From Hydractinia symbiolongicarpus (lineage: Eukaryota > Cnidaria > Hydrozoa > Anthoathecata > Hydractiniidae): 64,000 bases of DNA. The translations under genes were made by a program, and so were the position numbers. The stretch's first letter is position 1; every line of letters starts with the position of its first letter. The notes beneath the pieces are model-generated. The model saw nothing but the letters and a program-made list of their open reading frames with translations, searched no databases and was not told the origin of the DNA. The stretch lies in the NCBI RefSeq assembly GCF_029227915.1, contig NC_079880.1:22816501-22880500 (forward strand), written 5' to 3'. Of the stretch, positions 46,755 through 58,041 are shown piece after piece.

Positions 46755-47552
46755 AAGCTTGAAAAATTGAATTTAAATTCTTGCGAATTAACCGATGATC
46801 ACATCAAATATTTGCAACCGTGTATACCATATTTGAAAAGTTTGCATCTTGGATACAATACTATGACGCCGACCTCGATGGAATCCATATCGGAATGTGT
46901 TACAGAAGCGGCTAATAGAAATACTAACAAGCTAGAAAAATTGAATTTACGTTATTGCGAATTAACCGATGATCACATCAAATATTTGCAACCGTGTATA
47001 CCATATTTGAAAAGTTTGAATCTTACTGAAAACAATACTATGACGCCGACCTCGATGGAATCCATATCGGAATGTGTTACAGAAGCGGCTGATAGATATA
47101 CTAACAAGCTAGAAAAATTGAATTTACGTTATTGCGAATTTACCGATGATCACATCAAACATTTACAATCATATATACCTTGTTTAAAAAGTTTGGATCT
47201 TAGTTTCAACAATACTATGACGCCGACCTCGATGGAATCCATATCGGAATGTGTTACAGAAGCGGCTAATAGAAATACTAACAAGCTAGAAAAATTGAAT
47301 TTACGTTATTGCGGATTAACCGATGATCACATCAAACATTTACAATCATGTATACCTTGTTTAAAAAGTTTGGATCTTACTGGCAACAATACTATGACGC
47401 CGACCTCGATGAAATCCATATGGGAATGTGTTACAGAAGCGGCTAATAGAAATACTAACAAGCTAGAAAATTTAAAGTTAGATTATTGCTACTTGAACAA
47501 TGATTATATCAAACAATTGCAGCCGTGCATACCATATTTGAAAAGTTACTAG
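46755..47552 (+). repeat. NLR2 LRR-coding tandem repeat, five units
   Basis: Units begin at 46755, 46929, 47106, 47283 and 47460 (174, 177, 177, 177). Units 1 and 2 carry HIKYLQPCIPYLKSL, a version otherwise seen only in the terminal unit, so units have been shuffled between positions. Confidence 0.9.
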
Positions 47553-48695
47553 GAGTTTGCGTCGACCTCAATGTAATGCATACCAATAAATTTAGTACAG
47601 AAGCCTTCAATAATCATACTAAAACTACTAGACTTTTAAAAATGGACATAACAGATGATCATATCAACGAATTGTTACAGTGAAAACCTTATTTGAAAAG
47701 TTTGAATTTATCTTACATACTTATAACATTGAACTCAGCAAAACTTGTTAAAGAACCTCAGCGAAACTTGTTAGAAAAGCCTAAAAACAAGAACTTACAA
47801 GTCAGAAGAATGTAAAAAGGATATGGTATAAATTGTGTAAAGTTTTAATTCTGAATAAAGTTTCTTTCTTATATTACCTCTACAGAGTGCGTGCAAATTA
47901 GGTGTGTCCAATATACGTTTGCTAGATTTAAACATGCGCAAAAATTTATGATTGCGGTATTTAGACATCTCTTGCTAGTTTTTGTATGACCAAATTGCTA
48001 TTATTTTTTATTTGGATTAAAAAAACTGAAATAAAATTTAAAAGAGTTTCTTCCTCTAATGTATCACTGTGGGTCGAGTGTTAAAACTAACAAGACGAAT
48101 AATATACGTAAACCAAATCGCCAGATCGTATAGGCCTATATTGGTTGGATCAGAAAAAGGTTCCAGATGAAAACACGTTATTGTCACAGTCGCATATTAG
48201 GAATGCTTTTTTTATTCTTGTACTCATACATTACATAAGATTGTAGTCGCTACAATTCATATCTGTTTCTGTTTCTTTTCGAAAGCGACCTCTATTGACC
48301 CTATGAAAAAGGCTCTAGGTACGAGGTTTATTTTTGTAATTTTCTCATGTTTCACCGAGGCTTAAGTATTGCAAAAATTGCAGGTCATGTTGAAATTATT
48401 TATGCCGTTGTTCTGTAGAAGGTGATAAATACCGATGGCATTGTGAACGTAGGTGATAACTTGTGACTTTTGATTCCTAAAATGGTTAATTTATGTGTTA
48501 TGTAATTATTAAATGACTCCCTATCTATACAATATATAACACATTTAAGAAAAATAATAGATTAGTCTCTCTCTTGGGTCAGGCGTTACATTGCTAGGGC
48601 CTTTCTTGATCTTAGCTGGTTAATTTCTTTATTTTACCAACACAGTTCGGAAAATTATATTATATTTAAACACATCATATATTTTTTTAAACGTA
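47553..48695. other. NLR2 3' flank with decayed LRR unit
   Basis: Same eroded LRR sequence as after NLR1, with a short local duplication (AGCGAAACTTGTTA-type text near 47735-47775). AATAAA at 47854-47859. Homology ends at 48695 against the retrotransposon. Confidence 0.6.
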
Positions 48696-50584
48696 AGCAA
48701 AAGGAGGTCGGACGTGTTTGAGGTCGGACGTGTTTTTTACAAGAGCTGGATTTACTTGTGTTCTTTGATACGATATTACTTATTTAATCACTCACGAACT
48801 TGCAGCTATTAATATTGATTTAGTTGGTATTTGATATTATTATTCAGTGGGTTTATGATCGTTGGTTGTCTACAGAATTACAGTTTTTGACTCATGGAAA
48901 GTAAAATAACGTAAACGAAAAAGTTTGTCATAATTTTCTTCACGCAACAAATCATCTACGATGGAGTTCAAGTGTTTTCAGATTATTTTAGTTCTATTGA
49001 TATTTAATTATCGCGATGGGTCAGATTTTGCTATCACTGATCAACAGCATACTATATCGCAAACCCCTAATGGCGGAAAAGTGAAAAGATGTAAATCTCG
49101 TGTATTGTATTATGCTAACCATTGTGCCACGCAACAACTTGTAATGAGTGGCGATGTTGAAAGCAATCCTGGTCCCGCACTCCAACGCGGATTGAAAGCT
49201 CCATCTTGTTCAATCTGTGAGAAATGTGTTAAATGCAATCAAAGACGATTCATTTGTGATACATGCTGGGAAACCACTCACGCTGCTTGTTTGAACCAAT
49301 CAAATTTAGTACTCAATGGTAGAATTCCGAAATATTGGACCTGTTCAGATTGCCATTTTACTGTGCTTCCCTTTTCGAATGTACGTGATGTTTGCGCATT
49401 GTACTCATCTATTCTGAGTGATGGTGGTGAATATGAGGAATTAATAACCATACCAAGCAATCCAAAACATACGAAAATTTGCCATCTAAATACGCAATCC
49501 TTACCGAGCACATTTGACGAGTTCTCATACATGCTCGAATGTCATAAATTTGACATAATCACGTTGTCCGAGACATGGTTAAAAAATAATCAGGTATTGA
49601 TTGATTATGTAAACATTCCAGGATACCAATTTGAATATAAAAACAGAACTGATAAACGAGGAGGTGGTGTTGGAATGTACATCAAGGACGAACTTATTTA
49701 CAAAACTAGAGACGACATAACCAAACTCGACAATTCTATCGAACATGTCTGGATCGAAGTGAAAGGTAGAAATAAAAATTACTCATATCTAGTTGGAACA
49801 TTTTATCAGCCATCTTCTATAGAAAGAGAAAAAAAAGATTGGCTAGAACGATTTGATATTCTTTTGCGTCACATCACCGCAAAATGGGACGGTATTATCA
49901 TAATTACAGGTGATTTCAATATCGACTTATTACAAGGTGATAAATCCACAATCGAATTATATCAAGATACACTTATGACTTATGACCTAAAACAACATAT
50001 TACAAAACCAACCCGAAAATCGACATCCCTTATTGATCATGTTATTAGTAATATACCGGAAAAGGTAGTTAGTGAGAACGTTTTATTGTGCGATGAAATT
50101 TCTGACCATGATGCCCCGCATATCGTTATGAATATCAAAAAGGATAAATTCGAAAAACGATACAAATTTATACGTGACGAGAAGCAGTTGAACATCGATG
50201 AATATATTAGTGATATCGAGAAGATTCCTTTTTCCTTGATAGATACTTTTGATGATCCGGAAGATCAACTGTATGTTATGAATGAACTCATACTGTCCTG
50301 CATTAATAGCCACGCTCCTTTGAAAAGGTGTAAATTTACACGACCACCAGCTCCCTGGATGAAGGACCCATCCATTGTATCGTCGAAACTGAAACTTGAT
50401 GAACTTCGTAGTGAATTAAAATCTTGTGATGACAGAGAGGCTAAACATGAGTATGTTGAAACGAGAAATAAATTGAAGAAGGCTATCAAACACTCTAGAA
50501 GAACCTTCTATCAAAAGGCTTTATCAAGTAACCGTTCAAAGGAAGTATGGAAAACCATAAGAACTATTATTAAACCACAGTTCA
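48696..50584 (+). mobile_element. 3'-truncated non-LTR retrotransposon at the NLR2/NLR3 junction
   Basis: The left border is where unit 2 flank homology ends; the right border is where NLR exon 1 homology begins (about 50585). About 265 bp of 5' leader, including a repeated GAGGTCGGACGTGTT, precedes the ORF at 48961. The RT part and 3' end are missing, the reverse of the usual 5' truncation of LINEs, so a deletion after insertion is likelier than insertion as such. Confidence 0.75.
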
Positions 50585-50667
50585 AAATCTATGAAAGAAG
50601 ATGTAAAAGGTGTGTGTCCTTGTTTCCATTTTTTCTATTTCGTTTGTCATGTGCAAGTTTGAAATGA
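48961..50667 (+). CDS. Retrotransposon ORF: leader, 2A motif, PHD-like finger, APE endonuclease (fused end)
   Basis: The ATG at 48961 opens a 568-residue frame. Residues 1-17 (MEFKCFQIILVLLIFNY) resemble a signal peptide. LVMSGDVESNPGP at residues 60-72 is a complete 2A-type ribosome-skipping motif, which would split the leader from the rest. A Cys/His-rich PHD-like finger spans about 83-133. The endonuclease follows with HLNTQSL, LSETWL, TGDFNID and SDHDAPH motifs, all intact. After about residue 541 the frame runs into NLR exon 1 sequence, read in another frame, and ends at 50667. The reverse transcriptase is absent, so it cannot retrotranspose alone. It looks closest to CR1/L2-type elements. 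Confidence 0.8.
   Translation: MEFKCFQIILVLLIFNYRDGSDFAITDQQHTISQTPNGGKVKRCKSRVLYYANHCATQQLVMSGDVESNPGPALQRGLKAPSCSICEKCVKCNQRRFICDTCWETTHAACLNQSNLVLNGRIPKYWTCSDCHFTVLPFSNVRDVCALYSSILSDGGEYEELITIPSNPKHTKICHLNTQSLPSTFDEFSYMLECHKFDIITLSETWLKNNQVLIDYVNIPGYQFEYKNRTDKRGGGVGMYIKDELIYKTRDDITKLDNSIEHVWIEVKGRNKNYSYLVGTFYQPSSIEREKKDWLERFDILLRHITAKWDGIIIITGDFNIDLLQGDKSTIELYQDTLMTYDLKQHITKPTRKSTSLIDHVISNIPEKVVSENVLLCDEISDHDAPHIVMNIKKDKFEKRYKFIRDEKQLNIDEYISDIEKIPFSLIDTFDDPEDQLYVMNELILSCINSHAPLKRCKFTRPPAPWMKDPSIVSSKLKLDELRSELKSCDDREAKHEYVETRNKLKKAIKHSRRTFYQKALSSNRSKEVWKTIRTIIKPQFKIYERRCKRCVSLFPFFLFRLSCASLK
49117..49176 (+). other. 2A-type ribosome-skipping motif
   Basis: The codons for DVESNPGP lie at 49153-49176. 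The D-V/I-E-x-N-P-G-P core is the established determinant of skipping between G and P, and the preceding LVMSG fits functional examples. Similar motifs are known at the N-termini of some non-LTR retrotransposons and sea urchin NLR proteins. Confidence 0.85.
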
Positions 50668-52693
50668 TAAAGTTGCTACAAATGTAGCTAGTTTAAGAAA
50701 TATTTCTAAGTCGTTTTTCCTGTACACTGCTTTAAGAAGCTTCAAAAGGTTTTAAACATTTTCTCATTTTTCTACTAATAACATATTTTAATTACAAAGG
50801 TTTATCCGATCGCACTGAACTTTTGGAAGACGATGTGTGTAAATTAAAAGGCCAGCAGCAACATCAGTATAATGGTAAGCAATTCAACCCAATTAACAAA
50901 AAACTGTAGACACAAACTCAAAAAATGCATCTTCTGGGAAAGTCCTTCCCCCTCCTAGCTACGTAATTAAATCACGCAGATATAAGTAGTATATGTAAGC
51001 TGGCTTCGTGATAAGAGCTTTTCGATATACCAGAGGCAGTAAAAAAATCCAGCCGACATCAATTTTTTAGTTTCTTTTAGCTGATATTATTTTAGCCCGA
51101 AATTAAATCAGGATTAGTCAAAATGGAAAATGGCAAAACTATCTATGACAAAATTGGTTCAAAGTAGAGAAAATTCTCGTTAAACACCACTTTAGACAAT
51201 TACAGTTTTAGCCGAAATTTATACAAGAGAGAAAACTCTAGCAAAAATAATTCATATCGATTTTTCATTTTTACTTAGAGCTAACAAACTCCTGTTTTAA
51301 TATATACTATTTTTTATTTATTAGTGTTATTTATTCACTTATCTAGATTTATCTAATCGCACAGACGTTTAAGAAGGAGATATGTGCAAATTGAAAGACG
51401 TTCAAAGCCAGCGTAAAGGTAAACAATCAAACCTAACCTAACGAATGAAAAAAAAACGAAATAAATATTAAGTACGATTTTAACGCAAAAGCACATAAAA
51501 AACAAGAGTAGCTTGGTTGAGGCCGCATATTTAAAGTATAACGTTAACTTAACGTTATGCAATTAAAGTAAAAGTATTTTAACTCAAAATGAAATGAAAC
51601 AGAACGGAAGAAAAGCGATAGGTGTAGACTGCCAAAACAACGAGAATGATCGGTTTGCTAAAACGGCCGTCATCAGGAGCAGGTACCGTTTCTTCCCTGT
51701 TTCTGTGAAACATGTTTCACCTGCCCGACAGGGAAGTATCCGATCAAACTCCTATCATGGACTGGGGTGGTGAAAAATATTTTAGGAGTTTAGTCGTTTC
51801 TCCAGGATAAAACAGGAATTAGTAAAGATAAGCTTTTAATTTCTAAAAACATGGCAGGAGTTATTTGGAAATGTATATGCATTTATCATGGTGCATCAGG
51901 TTATTTTGTTTATGTGTGCAATGGTTCGGGTTATTGGTAGGTCTGGGATTTTCGTCTGGAGGTTTTAGATAGAGTGTTGCTGGAAGAAAAAGCGTGGTGA
52001 ACAGGTAGTGTGTGTGATTTCAAGGAGGGTGGCCTCCGCTCATGTGATTTAAAATTCACGACATTTTCATTTTATTGGGTTGTTACTTATTTAATTTAAA
52101 CACCTGTTAAATTTTACCAGTTTTTTAAACTAAAGACTAATTACTCTCAATCTCATTCTTCAGCCCTTCTTCTTTAGCAAACCAAGTTGATTTTAACAAC
52201 CTAACGAGTGTTCCTGCTTTAAATGTTGTTGCAAAAATGATTGGAGATAATTGGAAGGATTTGAGTAAGAGGCTTGGAATACCACAAAATGATAATGCGG
52301 CAGAAACAACTGAAAGCAAGATGAAGGAATGTTTTGAACAAGCAGAAAATCGCGTTTATTGGAAAGAATTAAAATTTGAGCTTGAGATGCTACAACGACA
52401 AGATATCATTAATGAAATCACTTCGAAAACATCATGTACATATGGTAAGAAATTTTAATATAAGGGATTTTGCATTGGTTCAAAAGCGCTAATGAAGTAT
52501 ACACCTCAAGTTTAAAATGAGCCCTTTAAAGACACGGTAAGAATCAAAATGTCTAAATTCATCTTCATAAAAAGTAATATTACACCACAATTTCGTTTAA
52601 AAGCTATTCAAATCTTGTAAAAAAATCTTAAATATTTATTGTTGTATTAAACTACTGTTTCTTTTGGATTATCTTCTCCCCATTGTCTTATAG

Positions 52694-55416
52694 GCTTAGA
52701 AAAATATTCCGATCAGTTAAGGGACCATTACAAGAAAACGTTGTCACATTGGAATATTCCCTCTGCATTTAAGTCAGATTCTGGAAGAAAACACACAACA
52801 AAAGAACGCAAGGAAGCTTATGTTGATTTGATAGTTGGTCCATGGAATGAAGCGTATTCCACTGATCATGAACATTTTTTAAAATCACATTCTTCTTTAA
52901 AAGAAAAAATAGAAATGAAGGATATTGTGAAAGAAAGCGATGGATGTGTTTTAATTAGAGGTATTGCTGGCATTGGAAAGACATCACTTATTGATCAACT
53001 TGTTTTTCAGTGGGCAGATGGTAAAATGTTGAATGATTTCGATTTTGTTTTCAAATTTACATGTCGTCAAATAAACACAATAACCAATACTTCCACATGG
53101 GAAGAACTTGTCAAAAGATTTTTCCCCAATGTTTATCAAGATTTCTTTAATGAGTTGCTTGAAAATAGTAGAAGAGTTTTAATAATCGTAGACGGTATTG
53201 ACGAATTTCGATACCTTGATGACATCAAAGAAATTGCTGCGGGGAATCCTATGCACGAACTTGGATCTATCATGCACGATATCATATTAGAAAGTTCTTC
53301 ACTACTGCCCAATAGCAAGGTGCTTGTATGCGGTCGACCGCAAGCATGTGATATAATCAAAAATTTATTTCTGACAAGTCAGCAACCAAAATTGATAGAA
53401 GTTTCTGGTTTTGATGAAAACAGCATCGGTATTTACGTCAAAAAGTTTTTTGAAAACAACACAGAAAAGATTAAATCATTGCAAGTATCACTTAATGAAA
53501 TCTCAAATCTTAAGGCGATGGCTCACATACCCGTTTATTTGCATACCATATGCAATGTGTACGCATCTGAAAAGAAACTGGAGGATCTTAACACAACTAC
53601 AAAATTAAACATCGCAGCCTGTTTGGTATTTTTGCGTGATCATATGAGGGAATTTAAAGGCAAGAACTATGCTCTAGCCAAATTATCACAAGATCAAAAT
53701 ATACAACAAATGGTTAGAAAAGCATCACAATTTGCTTATAAATCGCTTCAAGAAAAAAGAATATTTTTCACCCAAGATGAGTTTGAAGATGACTGTAGCG
53801 ACTGTTTAACAGCTATCGAACAGTCAGGTATTATCGAGAAAGTAGAAGGTAATGATGATGGAGACTTTTTTCAGTTTAAACATTTAATTTTGCAAGAATT
53901 CTTAAGCTCTGTCCATATCTTTCATGCTGCAATAGATATAAAGGTATGCATTTCAGAATTTGAGAATATGCGTAATTGCCTTCCATTGGTTGCTGGATTG
54001 CGTGGAATACTTGAGGATACCTATCACGGCCCCAATTATATTAAACGGTTTGTTGAAGATATTAGAGGACCACGTGATCTTTGTTCAGTGGAAGGCTTGT
54101 TCGAAGATATGGATCAGGAATTATATTTACAGACATTTTTTGAATATCATAACAATAACGTTGATGATGTAGTAAAAGAATCATTTTTCAATATAAACAA
54201 AGCTTTTGTATTTGTTCGCTACCATCATCTTTTAAATCAATTGATTTATTTTTTAAAAACAATTAAAAAAGTAGTACCAAAAAAACTAACACTTACTATT
54301 AAGATGTTGGATGGTGAGTTATTACCGAATGAAATGGTTGAATTGTCACCACTACTCAGTTCTTCCGTTGTTACTACTGAGCATCTTGAAATCCTTGGCA
54401 CACATATAACCATCGACGATATTTTTTCGATATTAACAGACAAAATCAAGCTAGAAAAAATAACTTTAAATAATTGCAAATTAACCGATGATCACATCAA
54501 ACATTTACAATCATGTATACCTTGTTTAAAAAGTTTGGATCTTAGTAACAACAACACTATGACGCCGACCTCGATGAAATGTATATCAAAATGTGTTACA
54601 GAAGCATTTAATAAAAATACTAACAAGCTTGAAGAATTGGCGTTACATAATTGCTTATTAACCGATGATCATATCACACAATTACAATCATGTATACCTT
54701 GTTTAAAAAGTTTGAATCTTAGTAACAACAACACTATGACGCCGACCTCGATGGAATCCATATGGGAATGTGTTACAGAAGCGGCTAATAGAAATACTAA
54801 CAAGCTAGAAAAATTGAATTTACGTAATTGCGAATTAACCGATGATCACATCAAACATTTACAATCATGTATACCTTGTTTAAAAAGTTTGGATCTTAGT
54901 CACAACAACACTATGACGCCGACCTCGATGGAATCCATATCGGAATGTGTTACAGAAGCGGCTAATAACAAGCTAGAAAAATTGAATTTACGTTATTGCG
55001 AATTAACCGATGATCATATCACACAATTACAATCATGTATACCTTGTTTAAAAAGTTTGGATCTTAGTAACAACAACACTATGACGCCGACCTCGATGGA
55101 ATGTATATCAAAATGTGTTACAGAAGCATTTAATAAAAATACTAACAAGCTTGAAGAATTGAATTTACGTTATTGCGAATTAACCGATGATCACATCAAA
55201 CATTTACAATCATGTATACCTTGTTTAAAAAGTTTGGATCTTACTGCCAACAATACTATGACGCCGACCTCGATGGAATCCATATGGGAATATGTTACAG
55301 AAGCGGCTAATAGAAATACTAACAAGCTTGAAAAATTAAAGTTAAATTATTGCTACTTGAACAATGATTATATAAAACAATTGCAGCCGTGCATACCATA
55401 TTTGAAAAGTTACTAG
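52694..55416 (+). CDS. NLR3 exon 5: intact NACHT and LRR array
   Basis: Open from the acceptor at 52693 to the stop at 55416, 907 codons including the stop. Walker A GIAGIGKT and the VDGIDEF Walker B region are unchanged from NLR1, and the seven-A run before the LRRs is intact. It is longer than NLR1 exon 5 by exactly one 59-residue LRR unit. Confidence 0.8.
54448..55416 (+). repeat. NLR3 LRR-coding tandem repeat, six units
   Basis: Units begin at 54448, 54625, 54802, 54970, 55147 and 55324 (177, 177, 168, 177, 177). The short 168-bp unit occupies the third place here but the second in NLR1, and the AFNKNTN ending occurs twice here, indicating duplication and shuffling of units. Confidence 0.9.
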
Positions 55417-56751
55417 GAGTTTGCGTCGACCTCAATGTAAGGCATACCAATAAATTTAGTACAGAAGCCTTCAATAATCATACTAAAACTACTAGACTTT
55501 TAAAAATGGACATAACAGATGATCATATCAACGAATTGTTACAGTGAAAACCTTATTTAAAAAGTTTGAATTTATCTTACATACTTATAACATCGACCTC
55601 GGCGAAACTGTTAGAAAAGCCTAAAAACAAGAACTTACAAGTCAGAAGAATGTAAAAAGGATATGGTATAAATTGTGTAAAGTTTTAATTCTGAATAAAG
55701 TTTCTTTCTTATATTACCTCTACAGAGTGCGTGCAAATTAGGTGTGTCCAATATACGTTTGCTAGATTTAAACATGCGCAAAAATTTATGATTGCGGTAT
55801 TTAGACATCTCTTGCTAGTTTTTGTATGACCAAATTGCTATTATTTTTTATTTGGATTAAAAAAACTGAAATAAAATTTAAAAGAGTTTCTTCCTCTAAT
55901 GTATCACTGTGGGTTGAGTGTTAAAACTAACAAGACGAATAATATACGTAAACTAAATCGCCAGATCGTATAGGCCTATATTGGTTGGATCAGAAAAAGG
56001 TTCCAGATGAAAACACGTTATTGTCACAGTCGCATATTAGGCATGCTTTTTTTATTCTTGTACTCATACATTACATAAGATTGTAGTCGCTACAATTCAT
56101 ATCTGTTTCTGTTTCTTTTCGAAAGCGACCTCTATTGACCCTATGAAAAAAGGCTCTAGGTACGAGGTTTATTTTCGTAATTTTCTCATGTTTCACCGAG
56201 GCTTAAGTATTGCAAAAATTGCAGGTCATGTTGAAATTATTTATGCCGTTGTTCTGATGATAAAGGTGATAAATACCGATGGCATTGTGAACGTAGGTGA
56301 TAACTTGTGACTTTTGATTCCTAAAATGGTTAATTTATGTGTTATGTAATTATTAAATGACTCCCTATCTATACAATATATAACACATTTAAGAAAAATA
56401 ATAGATTAGTCTCTCTCTTGGGTCAGGCGTTACATTGCTAGGGCCTTTCTTGATCTTAGCTGGTTAATTTCTTTATTTTACCAACACAGTTCGGAAAATT
56501 ATATTATATTTAAACACATCATATATTTTTTTAAACGTAGAACATATTTCTTCTTGGAAAACTTTTGTCATAGTTCAACTGGGAAAGTTGCTAGCTTAGG
56601 GAAGGAAGATATAAGGACTAATTTTGATCTAAATTTAAACCCAGTATTATCAACTGGGTGGCTTATAAAAAATTAGTCAGCCAACATTTATAAGATTTTA
56701 AAAACATATTCATTGATTATTTATAGTAACTAATAAACTGGCTATGAAAAG
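55417..56751. other. NLR3 3' flank with decayed LRR unit
   Basis: Homologous to 26013-27349. AATAAA at 55694-55699. No additional gene. Confidence 0.6.
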
Positions 56752-57836
56752 CAGCCTGTACCAAGGTCTTGTTTAGCCGTCAATTTAGCGTGGTTGATAA
56801 GCACATCTTGTCCCGTAACAGAATAGTCAACGTGCAGCCGAACCCTTGAAATGTGTGGCCGAACCTTTGAAATGTGTGGCCGAACGGCATAACACTCGGC
56901 CGAACTTTTTGATGTTCGGCCGCACATCTGCACGTCCGCAAGTCCGAACGTTTCAAATTATAAATGTTCGACCGAACATTTCAGAGAATCTGGTCTGTAT
57001 ATTTACTTAGCTTTAAAAGTCAAGCCGGGTCTTTGTGAAGTGTTTAAACGTTCTACGCCTTACGGATCGAGTCTCATCAAAGTCTGTCGAACAAGTTCTC
57101 CAGAAACATTGGTGTTATATTTTAAACGTATCAATTCCGACATTTGTCTCTTGTCTGTAGCCAATATCTGTTTTTGTGTTTAATTCAAGTACAACAACAT
57201 CCTCCAATTCCTTAGCATTGATATTTTGCTTTCGATTTAACCTACCCATTCCTTCGACAGATTTCCAGAGAGTTTTTTTTGCTTAATGGAACATTATGGT
57301 GCTTGTTTATTATACTACATATCTCTCTGTACTTTAGTTTCGGTTTTATGTCATGATAATATTTTATCAAAGAAAAAAGATCAATTCGTGTGTCTTTAGG
57401 CAAAAGTACTTCCATCTTACTAGAACACTGACTATTGTTTTCATTAAAGCTGTTTTTAAATGTTTGTTGCGTCCGAGCGAATGTTTGAGTTATTCGGCCG
57501 AACAGTTAAACATTCGGCCGAATGTTACGACATCCGGCTGCATATTGTGATATTCGGCCGGGCTTTTAAGACGTCCGGCCGCATGTTTGCTTAATACAAA
57601 CACCCGGCCGGACGTTCGGTAAATATACAGACCAGATTCTCTGAAACGTTCGGCCTAACATTTATAATTTGAAACGTTCGAACTTGCGGACGTGCGGATA
57701 TGCGGCCGAACATCAAAACGTTCGACCGAGTGTTATGATGTTCGGCCGCACATTTTAAAGGTTCGGCCGCACGTCGACTATCCTATTACGGAACAAGATG
57801 TACTAATCAGCCACGGCAACAAACCCTTGGGACGAG
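56752..57836. mobile_element. Foldback element, copy downstream of NLR3
   Basis: Orthologous to 27350-28424. Inverted arms at 56789-57006 and 57619-57815. The right outer end here reads CCTTGGGACGAGG, closer to the CAACCTCGTCCC MITE ends than the unit 1 version. Confidence 0.7.
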
Positions 57837-57921
57837 GATAAAAAAGAACACGTGTTAGTCAACATTTTGTTCTAATTTGCTTTGTGTTTTAATATAGGCT
57901 CGAAAATGCCGAGTTTATAAG

Positions 57922-58041
57922 ATGAATAAAGTTTTTTCAAGTTTTTCTAAATTCCAGAAATGACGAATTACCAGTTGATAGATGAATAAAGTTTTTTCAA
58001 GTTTTTCCAAATTCCAGAAATGACGAATTACCAGTTGATCC
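57922..58041. repeat. 60-bp direct tandem duplication, copy in unit 3
   Basis: Same two-unit repeat as at 28507, with one substitution between units. Confidence 0.9.

Larger units (their letters stand above)
41860..47552 (+). pseudogene. NLR2: HEPN-coiled coil-Death-NACHT receptor, frameshifted before the LRRs
   Basis: Exons 41860-42652, 42843-42917, 43390-43461, 44487-44753 and 45002 onwards match NLR1 in size and phase. In exon 5 the A run after GTAGTACC has six As instead of the seven in NLR1 and NLR3, so translation ends at TAA 46594-46596 after about 933 residues. The LRR frame (46611-47552, five units) remains open but out of register. HEPN R130/H135 and the Walker motifs are kept. Exon 1 differs from NLR1 mainly at residues 42-79. 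The product could be an LRR-less receptor, a recent pseudogene, or a homopolymer sequencing error. Confidence 0.8.
39473..48695 (+). repeat. Segmental duplication unit 2 (carries NLR2)
   Basis: Begins with sequence related to 16140 onwards and ends abruptly at 48695, where homology to unit 1 (to 27137) stops and the retrotransposon begins. It lacks the Helitron of unit 1 and the foldback element of units 1 and 3. Confidence 0.75.
50585..55416 (+). pseudogene. NLR3: HEPN-less NACHT-LRR copy fused to a retrotransposon, nonsense codon in exon 3
   Basis: Only the last 25 or so bases of exon 1 remain (donor after 50609). Exons 2-5 are at 50800-50874, 51347-51418, 52178-52444 and 52694-55416. An in-frame TTA-to-TAA change at 51370-51372 stops exon 3. 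Splicing the retrotransposon ORF from the same donor enters exon 2 in the wrong frame and stops seven codons in. An ATG at 50591 is in the NLR frame. Starting there and skipping exon 3 (phase-neutral) would leave an open reading of 1027 residues: Death, NACHT and LRRs. The Death and NACHT-LRR exons are undamaged and almost identical to NLR1. Confidence 0.75.
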
